A stretch of 64,000 bases of DNA from Lepraria neglecta (GCA_033220425.1 CM065653.1:372001-436000); one strand, 5' to 3'; positions 22,699-36,559 are shown, numbered from the stretch's first letter. Made by a program: numbers and translations. The notes: a model not told the origin generated them from the letters alone.

Positions 22699-23963
22699 GT
22701 GTTGCCTTGCACCACAGCGTCTAACATCAAACCCATAGCCTTTGCAGTGCTACACTGCATTATACGCATCTGCCCGATCCCATCAAGGTGGAGGAGCCCA
22801 GAAGGGACTGAAGGAAGAACGTACGCTGGCGTACGAGTCTCATGACTGAAGAAGACGGCCTGACGCGAAATGACTTTGCTGTATCAACACCAGCATAATG
22901 AGAACACGAGAGACCAAAATATGTTCCACCCTAATACTGGAAGGCATTGCACATCCACTGCCAGGACGCTAGACGAAACCTTCCGATCAACTACGGCGTT
23001 TTTCTTGCGTCTAAGAACTACAAGCTTCTGAGCGGAGAAAACATACTCCTTTTAGCTCTGATCATCCTAGGCCCGAAGGTCTGGGCTGACGTCGGATCTT
23101 CAAGGACCGGCCACCTGGACAAGGCATCTCGAACGCGGGATAAGTGGCAGCAGGAGAAGAGCCTTGACATCATTCCGGATGGGATTGTTTCCAGGGACAG
23201 AGACAGGAGGGTTTTGCGGTCACATATCGAGCGTACGCACTGAAAGGTGCAGCGCTGAGCAGCATAAGGAAAAAGAAGAAGCCAAGAACGCCATTGAGGC
23301 GCTCAGGGGTGATACCGCATCATAGAAGTAGGAGTATAAGATCTTAATGCTAATGGTATACACTTGTATCAAACTCTCTCGCAGCTATCAATCACATCAC
23401 AGAAGGCTTTGCATAGGTGTGCATGCAGGCACTTGAAAAGAAAAGAAAAAAAGGGTCAATCCACCAATTAGCGTCGTCCCTTACCGAGCAAGCCTCCCTA
23501 AGCAGCTCTAGGCCTAAGCTAGCGCTTAAATATCACCGTCATCATGCACCAATGATGCTTGAAACATCCCCATCAGCCAATAAGACCATGGCTCTATCAC
23601 CTGCGAGCTCTTGGAGGCGCAAGCGCGTATCTGTTCCCAGGATATCTCTCCGACTGTGAAGCCCCTCGCCACGTAATGCTGCAACTTCCAGAGTTGATGC
23701 GACCTCATGCAGTCATCAGACGATCAAGCTGACTGACCGCGATAGACTGCTGAGAGCTGAAGACCGACCCTCCACGACGAAGTACTGCGGCGCCGCATTC
23801 GCATCGTGCCGCTTGACTGGGGCTGAGCACTCTAAGTCTGACATACATTACTCAACCACTCACGACCTTTAATGGTGACGAGAAACAATCCTCTGATCGT
23901 AGAGCCAGTACACGATAGCAACCCAGCAGTATAATCGCAATAGCAGCAAGAGCGCAGAGACCA
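22699..23963. other. Gene-free interval
   Basis: About 1.26 kb between the RGS gene and the PLAC8 gene. Only short unconserved frames (such as 22947-23243 plus). Probably UTR and promoter. Confidence 0.55.
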
Positions 23964-25065
23964 ATGGATCCTCAAGGAACGAGAAGCAAAGGCGCAATGA
24001 GGACACCGCCGTTGGGGACAGCCAGCAATGACATCCAACCTCAAACAAGATACTCCTTTATGGAAACACCAGACGAAATGGAGATATCAACCTTCCAGCC
24101 ATACCATCAATTCTCCAGTCCTACAAACTCCACAATCGATGAATCGCCAATCTCCCCAGCATCACCAAGCAGAGGCCTCCCAACCTACCCTCAAATATCA
24201 CATACAATCACGACCTCTTCATTGCCAGTCGAAAAGACCCAGACCGAACCTCCCCAGCAGATGCATCCAGCATTCTACGCACCGTACCAAGAAGCACAGC
24301 CTGCGCAACAGCCTACACAACAGCCTACACAACAGCCTACACATACCCAAAAACCCGCAGTACCGGAGTCGCCTGGACCCATTCCAATAAAATTCGAAGA
24401 ACTGCCACACCACCATGCAAGAGAAACCACAATCACTGAATTCCTGCCGCCGCCCACTTCTGAAGAGGAAGAGCTAAAGCCCGGAATGGGACGCCACAAC
24501 ACAATCTACAACCCAGATTCTCTCCAGGGACCAAATGTCGACTTGGAGAGGACTCACCGCCCAGGCCAGGTCTCACATCCAAATTCGAATGTCGAGCCAC
24601 ATTGGAAGAACGGGATGTGCGAGCCTGATACGCTTTGCTGCATGGGGCTGGTCTGTCCCTGCATGGTGTATGGCAAGACTATGTACCGCCTCTCGCGAAA
24701 AGCGCAGAAACAGGATCCTACAGACTTGTTGGGGTATGAGAGTTGTAATGGCTCGTGTGGTCTTATGGCTGCTGCTTGTGGGTTTCAATGTACGCAGACC
24801 TTCAACGTTCCATCTTAGACTCATGACTGACTGGGTACCAGGGATACTTGCAGCAATCCACAGAACCAGGATAAGGAAGCTCTATCATCTTGAAGGCAGC
24901 TTCGGCACCGACTGCGTGAAGTCGCTCTGCTGCTGCTGTTGCGTGATTATGCAGAATGAGCGGGAGGTTCGTGATCGTGAAGAGCTTATACGGAGGCACG
25001 CTGGCCCTGTGAATGGTGCATATGTCTCTCCGAACCCCATGAGCTATGCTCCACCACCTCGATGA
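23964..25065 (+). CDS. PLAC8-family Cys-rich protein, two exons
   Basis: Exons 23964-24789 and 24842-25065 join as CGFQ-W-ILAAIHRTRIRKLY; 349 residues. The first 210 residues are Pro/Gln/Ser-rich and disordered, with a tandem QQPT repeat encoded by copies of CAGCCTACACAA near 24300-24345. The C-terminal PLAC8 domain begins at WKNGMCEPDTLCCMGLVCPC and continues with GYESCNGSCGL. After the intron come YHLEGSFGTDCVKSLCCCCC and MQNEREVRDRE, the canonical FGDC-x-CC-x-C-x-Q-REL pattern of this family. Members are small membrane-associated proteins; some affect cell size, Ca2+ or metal handling, but none of that can be assigned here. Confidence 0.88.
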
Positions 25066-25862
25066 AGGGTCTATGAAACACATCCTGATCGGCGGTCAAC
25101 AAACCGCAAAAGCTTCATCCCAAGAGGCCTTTGCACTTTTGCACCTCCCATACTAGGTTCCAACTGACATGGCCGACTCCCTACTTGGTCCATGAAACGA
25201 AAGCAAGCTGAAGCCGCAATTTGGGCTTGGGCCGGCTGATTGCCATGCCCCATGCCGATTATCCCAACTCGGAGGAGAGGTTGTTTCTATGGATCACAAG
25301 AATGGTTAGATACCTGAAATATCAAAAGGCGGCTTGCTAAATGACGCGGAAGATGAGTCTAAGAAAGAAGAAATTCGCTCGTAAGCTAGTAGACTATGAC
25401 AGAATGGAGCGAAGACCGAGAGATATTTAGTTGGCTCGTCACTTGTGAGGTTCTTAATTTGAAGGTGTACAATGTCAATTTGCAAGATGAATCGTCATTT
25501 ATGGACCAAGTTGCAATATATATCATCATTTATGGAACAATTTAACTCCACAAATGCCCCTTGCTACCTGGATCACTACTCTTTAGACTGGGTTACTCGG
25601 CTTTTCTAACGATCAATCGCGCGGTCCTAGAAAGGGAGGGAGGGGGGATTAAGGTTAGGGCTTCGCGCAGGGCAAGCTTGGCTTGTAGCACCTTCCCGAT
25701 GCATTGATGACGATGGTTCTCCAGGAAAGTAGGCATGAATTTCATGGAATTATACCTTGCTGCACTATCACTAAAGACATGCGCTTCTGATTCCGTCAAC
25801 ATATTCAACATCGAACCTCACCTAAGGCCATAAAGCCCCCATTGGAAATCACCATTGGGCAG
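25066..25862. other. Intergenic, PLAC8 to F-box/RCC1 gene
   Basis: About 800 bp without a supported gene; promoter and UTR. Confidence 0.6.
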
Positions 25863-28242
25863 ATGGCACAGGCAACAACCCTTACAGATCTTCGTATATC
25901 CCTCAGCTCTGTAGTCGACAGCTGGAGCTAATTGGCATTGCAGCTCCTGATATCCTCTACAGCATTTTCCCCTACCTCAGCGCTGCCGATTTCCTAATAC
26001 TTACGAACTCTACGGTAAACAGCCAGGCAACGCAATCACTTCATGATAAGAGCTACACCCGGCTGATACAGCTGCGCAGAAAGCATTCTTTCCCTATCGT
26101 GAAGATCCTACCTACTGGCATGCCCTCACACGCAAAACCTTCCGCATCCCACCTCAGCCTCTCCTCCAGGGTGAACGATGGCCATGGCTCTACAAGAAAC
26201 TGCTCACGCAGACTCGTTTGTATACGTGGGGAGACAACAAGAGTGGGAATCTCGGGCATGCGGACTTAGACACAGAGCTAGAATCTTACGGCAATCCTTC
26301 GCCGGGTGGCATAGGTCAAGCCCTAGGAGAGGGAAGAGCTCGTCCACGCACTGGGGTTAGGGCCGCTCGACGAAGAATCCCTGCCTACCGAGTCAATTCA
26401 GGATGGCCTAGGCCGGCGGTCATTGGTGAAGGGGTGGGCATCGTAGCTGATGTTCAGTGTGGGTAGGTGAGGGTTGAGGACCCCTTGCTCGTCTGTGACA
26501 CGTCGCTGACGGTGTTCAAGTGGATGGTCGACCACTATACTCAACTCCTTTGGAGCAATCTATATGTTTGGCATATTTGACGGAGAGAGACTTGGTAGGC
26601 GGGGCAACATGATGCTGCGGCGGCTCGAATTTCCACCTGCATATCCATCCACTACGAAGGATAGATACGAGCCTAGTACCGCTATCAAGCAGTACTCCAC
26701 GGGACGCTCGAGTGTGTTAGGCCTTGCGGATGATGGCAAAGTCTGGATGTGGGAACAAGACATGGGCTTCCAGGTGAAGCCTGTGCATGTGGATCTGGTG
26801 GCGAATAAAGTAGAAAGAGTCGTGGCAGGTGGGCTGCAATCTGAGTCTCAATTTTATACAGAGCCCGAGCACTGACAATCCAATCAGGCTGGGACCGTAA
26901 TTCATTGTATGTTGCTGGCGTTGGTATTGTATACTGGACCTCTGTTCAAGACAGCGACATTCTTCAAGGCGGGCGCCGGGAAGCTCTTCCAGTACACGAC
27001 ACGATACTCATTGAGTCTGCCACTATCCCAGGGACCGGGTATCGTCGGAAAAAGAACGAACGGGATTACAGCGACAACCTCCAGCCTCGCATTGGCCAAG
27101 TAACCAATCACATCGTTCTATCAGGCTACATCGTCTTTACGACTGACCAAAACAAGATCTTTTCCTATCGCACCACTTTTCCCATGCCGGCTTTTGACAT
27201 ACCAGAACCTATCGAACTTACCACCTTTTATAAGGCTTTACCGGATCAAGCCTTCCACATAGTAGACATCCAGGGCGCTTTCACGCGTTTTGGCGTCTTT
27301 ACCGATTCAGGTAATATCATCACGGGATCGGAGGATTTCCTCAACGAGTTCCACCATGCTTCTACCACGTCTTCTCCGGATGCCCCAAAACCACTACCAC
27401 CGCCCAGCATCATTCCCTCGCTCCAATCCAAGACCATCATATCCCTAGCCTTTGGTGACCACCACTTCCACGCATTGCATGCCAACGGCACTATCACTTC
27501 CTACGGCCAAGAGCTGCAGCGATGCGGCGCGCTCGGCTTAGGAGAGAGTGTCGAATCAACCCTGCGAGGAGTATATGTCCAAAACATCGGCTTTGGAAAC
27601 AGACGCCTCCCTGATGGAGAGGGTCACACTGTTTGGTTCGAACCACTAATGGAGACATGGTTACAGGACCTTGGCGCCAAAGCCGAAGACGTCGAAGCGA
27701 AACAAATACTCAACATGCTGAACTCCGGACATCTTGGTGCAAGAGAGGCACTTGCTGACTATTTCGAGAACGAAGGTGCAAAATGGGAGGAAGACGTGAC
27801 GAAGAAGGGCGAAATGGGAGCTTACTTCACTCTCAAAGTTGCGGCAGCTGGATGGCATAGCGCTGCTCTCGTTCTTGTCGACGATGAGAAAGCGGAGAAA
27901 GCAAGAGTAGCTCACACTTTGGAGCCACCACCAACAAAGTCAAGGGACCCATCCCCTGCAGCCTCTCTGCAGAGCAATGACTCTTACGTCCATATCGACT
28001 CGCCAGGGGAGCAGCTCGCCAACGCTGTCTACGCTTTTTACGAGTGGGTGTGGGATTTCGGCCGATGGTTCTTAGGCTTGACGCAGCGTGACGCCGCAAG
28101 AAAGGCAGCCGCCCAGCAAGCCCAGCAACGTGAGAATGAAGGTACCGAGGAGACGGATGAGGGTCCCAGACCAACTTATACGTGGACTAATGATCCATTC
28201 CCAAGGCTGAGACTCCCGGATGGATGGAGAGATGATGCCTAG
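25863..28242 (+). CDS. F-box/RCC1-repeat protein (SCF substrate receptor, SAF1-like), five exons
   Basis: Predicted substrate receptor of an SCF ubiquitin ligase. Exons 25863-25893, 25944-26014, 26080-26462, 26521-26828 and 26888-28242 total 2,148 nt (715 residues), all in phase. The F-box (LTDLPPDILYSIFPYLSAADF, residues 8-28) only appears after removing a 50-nt intron inside its first helix. A second 65-nt intron leads into AFFPYREDPTYW. RCC1-type blades follow: LYTWGDNKSGNLGH, CGGWSTTILNSFGAIYMFG, VAGWDRNSLYVAGVGIVYW, HIVLSGYIVFTTDQNKIFSY, FGDHHFHALHANGTITSYG and AAGWHSAALVLVDD. The order F-box then RCC1 propeller matches yeast Saf1. The charged C-terminal tail (QRDAARKAAAQQ) may be a coiled coil. 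Without introns the N-terminus looks frameshifted; it is not. Confidence 0.85.
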
Positions 28243-31200
28243 TGAGATCCCATTGACGGAATGAGGTTTTGGAGAGAAGATTCTCTTCCTAGAGAGCCTC
28301 TCCAATTCTTTGCTGGTATTAGAATAAGGCTTACTGCTCATCACACCAACGCCTACGGCATTTTGGTTTGGCTGGTTTAGGAGTTCATGATGGAGATACG
28401 TGAGCCGTACGAATATCAGCATGCATTAGAAAGAGGCTGTCGCAAGCTTTGACTGTCCTACTAGGTACCTAGAGTAGGTGTACTTGACGCAGACTATCAT
28501 TTCCGGAAGCAGTTCCCCATTGCCAACCGCAAACCGAACCTCAAGCCACAGCTACAAGAGGACTCGCCTCGCTCCATTGCCTACCAACTAACTAACATCT
28601 CTACATACATACAAAACATCTCCTATCAATCGATCGTCCCGACCTCCATCTTATCTCCTTCCTCTCCACAATCTCTCCGCTACACTTCCCTTCCCAACAC
28701 CTGCCTTGCTACCCCACGTCCATCTAGATCCTTCAGGTCAAAGGTATACAGACGAGGGCAAGGCTTAGATTAGAAGCAACCGCCGGACGTTGGCCCGCCT
28801 AGGTCAACGTGAAGCTAAGTATCGGACTGCCTAAGGCAGCGCTGGAGCAGCACTTAGGCAGGGTCTGCATGCGTTGCTTCCCGTGGGCTTGCCTTAGCCG
28901 TGAAGCGGATTTAGGATGGTAGTAGCGAGATCATGCGTGTGGGGGGGGGGGAGATTTATAGGGGTCAAGCCATGCGTCCTTGAGAGAAGAAATGGCTGCT
29001 CGCATTAATGGGCTACCTCACGGGGACTCAGCCAAATGGCCTGCTTCATCTTGATCTCAATCTTGAAGCAGGTGGTATGCAGGGACCAAGGTTCCTCCAA
29101 GGTAGACGACATGCAGGGAAAGCCGTTGAAATCTGCAAGGTGAGTGCCGCGGACTTGAGAAGATACTTTGTTGAAAGCACGTGGTTCAGGCGGGAGTATG
29201 CGCAATCAAAAAGTATGCAGGATCGATAGTCTTGCACCCCACAAAAACGGCCGCTTATTTGGACCATGGGTATCAGCGTCAAGTGCCAAAACAAAAGAAT
29301 CACGAGATACGAGAAGTCGAGAATGATTGATTGCGCCATCCTCTGGTGTACCTAGGGGGTACAATTGCCTGTAAGCCGATACATGAAGGGAGCGCGTATA
29401 CTCGAATGCCGATTAGTTGTGGTGACTTTGTCGCTGGAAAAGTCGAGAAATGTAGGCTCTTACTGCAAATCGGAAATGCCCCAAAAATACACCAAAAACA
29501 AAAACGAAACAAAAAACGGCCCGTCGCGCTCCAACATGACTCGGCGTTACTATCCTTTAGAAGATTGATACTGCACAGACGACCCTCCGCTGCCCTCGTA
29601 ACTCGGAAAATCTGGTCTCTACATCCGCCATTCCATGGGTCCGCGCCCCCTCTGTCAGCCGCGTGGGATATGCTGACGTCGTCCACAGTCTAGATCACGT
29701 CTCCACCACTCCGCTGAAATTAGGTATGCTGATGCACATAGTCGCCACTGGTCCCAGCACCAGTGGCCAAGCAATTTCCGAACTTCAACGGAAAAGCCCT
29801 CTTTCTGTATGGTATGATGAATTGCGTTGACGTGAATCGCATGCGTCCTGCTATCGACATGCTTGACACGAGCCAGGCGTCACAATGTATCGTTCATGTG
29901 GAGCTTTCGCGCATCTGGTTCTTGGGTTCCCTTCGATTGTGGTTCGATGGAAGTGAATACCTGGGTCGGTACAGTTCGAGTAGATGTAATAGCTTCTGGT
30001 ATATTCGCACATGGTGGATGTGGCCGGATGAAGAGGATGGAGAGGGTTAAGAGGGCAGCTTGATGATTGCCGTAGCACGTATCTGGGACAGTATCAGTAT
30101 GCGGACATGCCATTGCTACACAGTACTCATACCATGGGATTGCGTGTCAATTTCGCGCCTGGCGGTACGCAAGCATTCGGAGTTGAAGACGGCGATCTCG
30201 ATTCAGCGTCCGTGAAGTGAAGGATCCACAGTAGTAGATGTCTGATATTCGGGCTTCCAAAAAGTCTTATATAAATTTCAGTCGCGTTTCACTGCCTAAG
30301 CGTAATGGCACCTGAGTGAGAATGTTGACGTTTTTGAAATGCTCCGGAGGAGGCGATGCCGCGCAGGGTAGCTTTCATGAAGAGCATGACTGAGAAAGAT
30401 TATGAAGCGTTGAACAGGTCGTGGCGCAATTCATCTTTTCGCAGACCATGGCGGAAGGAGTTGAAGCAGGGCATGTATTCGCGCTCCAGCACCGGCCGAT
30501 AACATCCTAGCCAAAAAAGGCAATCTAGCACTAATTGTGGAGTATATCGAACCAGTAAGAGCAGTAGCTTGCGCAAAGTGAAAGAAGAAAAGCAGTGGAA
30601 AAAGACCATTGAGTGGTAATGGGCGGTCAAAGCGACCAAGCACATCACTAAAGGCCAAAGCTTAGACCTTACGATGCCAAAATCATCATGACCAAACCTT
30701 AAGCTCAGCAACTTAAAATAGGCTTGACAGGTGAGGCTCATAAGCAGAGATTAGTAAATTTATTAGACGCCGAATGGAGCGGTAGAAGGCTAGAAGCGTT
30801 TTGTAGAAGCGTTAGAAGAATCGACGGAAGCTGTCAGGCAAATGGGGAACCTGGGGTGCTGCCGAGTAGCCTCCGGTAGGGTGTTTCGGTACCTGAAAGC
30901 GTGAGCCTAGGGGAGCCAACGTGGGGGCACTCATCATACTCGAGCACTCTCTCACTCGATAGCATTACCATTACCCGCAACTATGGCCTCTTCGATCTTA
31001 GTCTCTTTTCTCGGCAATCTATTTCGATCTGGCTTGAAACAGAATTCCATACCCTTTGACCTAACACTGAGACTGAGCAAGCCTCAAATTGGGCTTAAGG
31101 GACCGAGGATCAGCCTAACCTCGAACCTCAAGTTCTTCAAGGGCAGCTGGGTACACCCGAGCCCACCTTGCCTCGCCGGAAGAGTCAACTGTCACATTGT

Positions 31201-31864
31201 CAAGAGTGTATGATCATGATCAGCGAAGGTGCATTTGACGTAGGGCGTCCAAGCTCCTGCTTTTCCCAGGGTGCTCAACCTGCACAGACTCTGGCAACGG
31301 ATTTTTTGTGGATCTCATATCCAGGCCGGCAGTCACATCTCCCGATGACCAGTTGGCAGACTCGTCCGGCCGTTTCCTCATGCCTCTTGTGCTTCGGGAG
31401 ATTTGGTAAGGGCTCTTGGGTCGCATATCGCTTATAGACAAGCTCCATTCACGCGAATACGTTCACCGCGTGGGAGACAGACATGCACGATGCTGAAAAG
31501 GGACGAGTACCCATCGAGATGCGAGCTACCAAGTGGCCTCTAGTACAGATAAGGTCGGTGGCGGGAATCTTCATCTTATCAGTGGCACTGGAGCATGCTC
31601 CGTAGGGAGAAGAGAGGAATGTCGCGCTAGCTGGTTCTAAGGTGTCTTAGTCAGCAGGCAACGCAAACGATCTGGGATAAATGTGACAACGGCTCGTATT
31701 TGCTCTTCACTCTCCCTCAACCACCGCACACTCATTTACAAAACACACTCGCTCTCACCGCTTCATCTTGAATTACGTAGCAAGGTACTCCAGCCGCCAA
31801 CGTGCCCCCCACCCCCCTAGCGAACGACTAGACCTCATCACCACCCCCAGAGAAGCAAGGAACA
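28243..31864. other. 3.6-kb gene-free interval
   Basis: The longest quiet stretch of the core region. Frames are short and unconserved, with G-run (28941-28950) and T/C-rich tracts. A 9-bp inverted repeat CTGCCTAAG/CTTAGGCAG lies at 28827-28861. I see no tRNA-like cloverleaf or transposase. The last few hundred bases are C/T-rich and probably form the CHS7 promoter. Confidence 0.5.
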
Positions 31865-32997
31865 ATGGGTTTTGGGGATTTCGAAACAATATGTCGCAAA
31901 AGCGCCCTGCCATTATGTGCTATTGTGGGTCCTACATCGCCCATTTCAGGAAGTCCAGCAGGCATACAGGCAAATTGCTACGCTCGAAGCGTCGAGCTGG
32001 CCAACACCATCATCTTTGAGGCTGCAACCGACTTCATGCACATCCTGGCCCTAGGAATGGCGGCTATCATGGTGCTACATGTGCGCTCCAAATTCACGGC
32101 TGTCGGTAAGGGAGCAACCTTCCTTTCATTAAATGCCTTCCCACGCTACGAGTATATCTGACATACAATGGTCTAAATATAGGTCGAAAAGAAATCACGA
32201 CGTTCTTCTACATCTACATGGCGCTCACTATGACATCGCTAGTCCTGGACTCTGGTGTAATACCGCCGCAGTCAGGCGCCTTCCCATACTTCGTTGCCGT
32301 CCAAAACGGCTTCACTTCGGCGCTATGCACATGTCTCTTAGTCAATGGCTTCGTAGGGTTCCAGCTCTACGAAGACGGCACGAGGCAATCGGTCTGGCTT
32401 CTCCGAGGCTCATCGATTGGCATATTCTTGGTTTCAGGGGCAGTGTCTATCTTCACATTCAAAGGGAAAGCTGGGTTAGGACCGACCGATACCGTGGGTC
32501 TGTTCGTGGTGCTATACCTTCTCAATGGCATCTGCATATTTGTCTATCTGGTCATGCAGATAATACTGGTCACGAACACCCTACAGGATCGATGGCCACT
32601 TGGGGATATCGCCTTTGGAGTTTTCTTCTTCGTGATTGGTCAGGTGATATTGTACGTCTTTGGCGATACTCTTTGTAACGCGGTGCAACACTATCTTGAT
32701 GGGCTGTTCTTTGCGACCATTTGCAATCTTCTCGCAGTAATGATGGTCTATAAGGTATGTTCCATCCAGGAAAATGCACCAAGCTCTTACTAATCGGAAA
32801 ACCAGTACTGGGATTCAATCACGAAGGAAGATCTGGAGTTCAGCGTAGGCACAAAGCAAGGGAATTGGGAGGTGAAGGAGCTTCTTCCTGAAGACGATAG
32901 AAGAGGGACCATATATCACGACGGCGACTCGGATTATGCAACCAGCATGAACCGCTTAGCCACGCCAAGGGACTCGAATTTTGGTGGCTACAACTGA
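31865..32997 (+). CDS. CHS7: Chitin synthase export chaperone CHS7, three exons
   Basis: ER multi-pass chaperone needed for exit of class IV chitin synthase (Chs3) from the ER. Exons 31865-32105, 32183-32754 and 32806-32997 give 334 residues, the family length. Nearly every conserved block is visible: [139 protein letters not shown] and [14 protein letters not shown]. Seven hydrophobic helices are apparent. The first intron lies between G and RKEI and the second between MVYK and YWD. The C-terminal cytosolic tail is charged and short. Confidence 0.96.
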
Positions 32998-33327
32998 ATT
33001 ATTTCTTCGTTCATAGTTTGGCATAGCGACTGGGTTGATTTGGGGTGGCATAGGCATTGGTTGGGGTCTTTTGAGAGGCGTTGGCGATGGGTCTATCGTA
33101 GACAAAAGAGGGCGTTTTTCCTGCACTGAAAATAATGAGCCTTGTCCTCAAAGAAGCAGCCAGGATAATGTCACAGCGCATGCCAATTCGTTATGTGCTC
33201 CTAGCGTAATACTTGCAATCAATGTCTCAACACAGTAAAATTCATTTACTACAGAAGTGCCTGGAGTGTTAATTATTATTGCCGCTTTCACACCCGCCAG
33301 TAGCCGGTGGCAACCTGCAAACCCACC
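32998..33327. other. Intergenic, CHS7 to Zn2Cys6 gene
   Basis: Short tandem-oriented spacer; no gene or recognisable site. Confidence 0.6.
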
Positions 33328-36300
33328 ATGGATGCCACACTGGAAAATACAAACCATGCCACTGTCTCACAAGCTGCACAGAGCTCCGGATCGCCAATTC
33401 ATAAGAGGACTTATCAAGCATGCGTATGGCCCCAAGCAACCAAACTTTCTCATGAGTAACCCACCCCTACTAACGTAGCCTGCCACAGCAACCCTGCCGG
33501 CAGAGGAAAGTTCGCTGCGATCTTGGACCAGTCGATGAGCCTCATGAGCCTCCTTGTGTGAGATGCCGTCGAGAAAGCAAAGAGTGCACCTTCTCCACAA
33601 CACGAAGGAAGCGCAAGGCGGATGGTGTTGAGAGCGATTTAGGAGACGATGACCTTGGCGATGACGATTATGCCGCTCGCAATGGGAGAAAGAGCAGTCG
33701 TACAGGTGGTTCCCTGGGTAGTTATGAGACAGGGCTACAGGATCCTCGACGGTCAATGACCTCAGGCACACAATCCGCCGCATCACCACTAGATGGATAC
33801 AGTCTGCCTGGTGAAGGGCAGTTTCAACAGCCACGCCCATACTCTATAGATAATACCATCAGGAGATCTGAGGATGGCCAAGACCAAGAAGTCGCCAATG
33901 AGACCGCCGCGGCCTTATTTCAGACTCCCATCAACATTCCTGGAGACGCCTTGCACCTACTTCTGAAGGCCTCTAATGAGAGCGAAGATCTCCAGCGCAA
34001 GGATATAGCAAGGCTAGGGAGACGTCCTACTAGTCACCCTGTTCAAGAGTCTACTCCTACTCAAGGCGGCCACCATTCAACACAGTCTCGGAACCAGCAA
34101 CGACAAGGAGAACAGCATTACTTGGCCAACATTGACCCTGCAATCAGCGGTGGCAATGCCGGGCATCGAAGACTTTCTCTCCCCACAGAAACCATCAAGC
34201 TCTGGTCACGGTTGAGGTTCGTCCGTGCTGGGTGGTTCACTGCCCAAGAAGCAATATCGTACATAGATTAGTACGTGATGACATACGCTCCAGCGAGATG
34301 AAACAATTGCTAACACTACTGAAGCTTCTACGAACATCTCAATCCTCTGACGCCAATTAGCGTTCCTGCTTATCGTCCAGACACAGGCCATTCAGCTTTA
34401 TTGAATGACGAACCAATGCTGACTGTGACCTTACTCACGATCGCCTCTCGATATAAGAGACTTACAGGGCCAGGAGGGCAGACTCGATCATTCAAAATTC
34501 ATGAGCAACTATGGGCATACTTGCAGGGTATGATTACTCGCATGTTCTGGGGACAAGAGCAGTTTGGTGGGGGCTTTTGCGGAGCAGGTAGACGGAGACC
34601 CTCCCAAGCAAATGGTGGGAAAGGAGGGCTGCGTTCATTGGGAACCATAGAAAGGTAATGACGCAGCTCCAAATGTCCCCTATACGAAGTTAATTGACCT
34701 TCCAGCCTTCTACTATTGAACGAATACCATCCTCGGTCTATGCACTTCCCACCAACAGACGACGACGACGAAATCCTCGCACCTGGAGATGATGAATTGA
34801 CAAACGGCGCTTCTGCCAATGATTGGAATGGGGATTCGACGTTCGGCGGATGGAGCGAACCCGCCGTACGATCTGACCGGATGTGCTGGAGCCTGATCGG
34901 GATGTCCTATGTGCTCGCTTACGAGCTTGGAATATTCGGCAGCTATGCTAACGGCATATTGCCCGTCGAGCAGAGAATTCAGAGAACCGGCGGCTCCCCC
35001 ACCCAACATCTGCGAGAACATCGAGTTGAGCGAGCGCTCTACATCTTTACTACCCAAGCCAGCGGACGATTTGGGCTTCCGAGCATGTACTCGGATCACG
35101 TCAATCGTTTCAACCTGACGAAGCTTCAACAGGGGTCCCCTTCAGGTAAACTCCAAGTTGCGGTAACAAATGCAATGCTAATTGTATGGCCAGTCGATTC
35201 TACACTGCTGCCAGAATCCGTGGACAAGTCCCAACAGTGTTGGGTGGATCTGATGTCGATTATGAAAGCCACCAATGAAGCACTCTTTTCCTCCATAGAT
35301 CAAACGGCAGCTCTCGTTCAAAGTGGAGAATACATGGGACGCCTTGACCGACTTCAACCTTTACTCCGCGCATGGCATCAGAGATTTGAGAATCTGGAAG
35401 GTAAGCTTGACCATCAACCATTGAATGTCCATGCTGACAAAACACCTGAAGTTGAAAAGCACCCCAGAATGATCATTTCGATCGAGTATCACTATATCAG
35501 TAAAGCCTCTATACCGACTACTATGGTAGACTCTGACTGACTGTCCACAGGCCTCTATATCAACTCTTTGGCACTCCAGGCCGTGGTCGAGCAGTGGACC
35601 ACCAAAGTCAACGCAATACCGCAAGTCGACAGTCCAGCTTCGCCCGCCTCTAGTATCTCATCCTCGTTTGCGAACACCTATAGCAAAAATGAGCGTTATA
35701 TTAAAGAGGTCATTGACTCTTCGCGAACGGTCTTACGACATGTGGTAGAAGGCTTCTTACCTGGTGACTACCTCAAGCACGCCCCTGTAAGGACATATTT
35801 CAGGATTGTGGCCGCCGCTATGTTCCTTCTCAAGGTATGCAAGACCCATTTGACCACAACTTGCACTTGCTAACGGCAACCCAGACCTTCGCCCTCGGCG
35901 CCAAAGCAGGCGAAGTCTCAATATCTCTGCAGCTCTTGAACGATACTGCGAAAGCTCTACGCACCAGCTACGTTGACGACGTCCATCTATGCCTTCGCAT
36001 TGCCGATCTCCTTGAGGGCCTAATAAACGCCATTCGACCCAAGTTTGTCAGACTGCCTCCGCGACCTCAGGAGCAACAGACCCAATACACGTCCGGAAAT
36101 ACTTTTAACGCCCCAAATCGATTCCAGTACCGGCCCAATCCAGCAAATACCACCCAAAATCCGCTCGCCGGCATCTCTCGCACATACAACAGCCCGTCGG
36201 ACAGCAACATCAGCATCATGCCGCCCTTAGGCAATACATACATACCAAACGCAAATTACAACTACGCCAGCCCCAACGTTTACAGCCCGAATCAGCAACA

Positions 36301-36559
36301 GAACCAGCAATCTTACGCTATGAATAATAATAACAACAGCAGCACCAATCACAGCGACTTCCCCATGTCCACAGAAGAAGACTGGCTGACTCTCGACCTC
36401 AACGCCCTCCTTGGTGAATCCGGCTCGGGGACTACGGATGGTCAATGGTATGGCGCTTTTGGACCCGAGACGCAGAATAGTCTCGATGTGCTGGGGAAGT
36501 TCATGAATGATCAACCGAGGGGTGATGGATATGGGGACGGAGGAGGTATGGGGTTCTGA
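33328..36559 (+). CDS. Zn2Cys6 transcription factor (ARO80-like), seven exons
   Basis: Nuclear DNA-binding regulator. Exons 33328-33423, 33489-34270, 34325-34654, 34706-35400, 35452-35499, 35551-35834 and 35885-36559 sum to 2,910 nt (969 residues), each junction in phase. The binuclear zinc cluster spans the first intron: [18 protein letters not shown] then [16 protein letters not shown]; the six Cys are residues 32, 35, 42, 55, 58 and 65. The long linker with EPHEPPC between third and fourth Cys is what Aro80-type factors show. The central fungal transcription-factor domain has [48 protein letters not shown] and [18 protein letters not shown]. The C-terminus is Asn/Gln-rich and acidic (a plausible activation domain). 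Aro80 controls aromatic amino-acid catabolism in yeast; the target here is inferred from similarity only. Confidence 0.9.

Noticed and set aside
25863-26120. Apparent frameshifts at the N-terminus of the F-box/RCC1 gene
   Set aside because: Two short GT-AG introns (25894-25943 and 26015-26079) restore one frame with a complete F-box; total length is in phase.
28827-28861. 9-bp inverted repeat CTGCCTAAG/CTTAGGCAG as a regulatory site
   Set aside because: Single short palindrome far from any gene start; nothing ties it to a function.
30983-31213. Small plus ORF upstream of CHS7
   Set aside because: Short, starts in intergenic DNA and resembles no family; cannot be supported.
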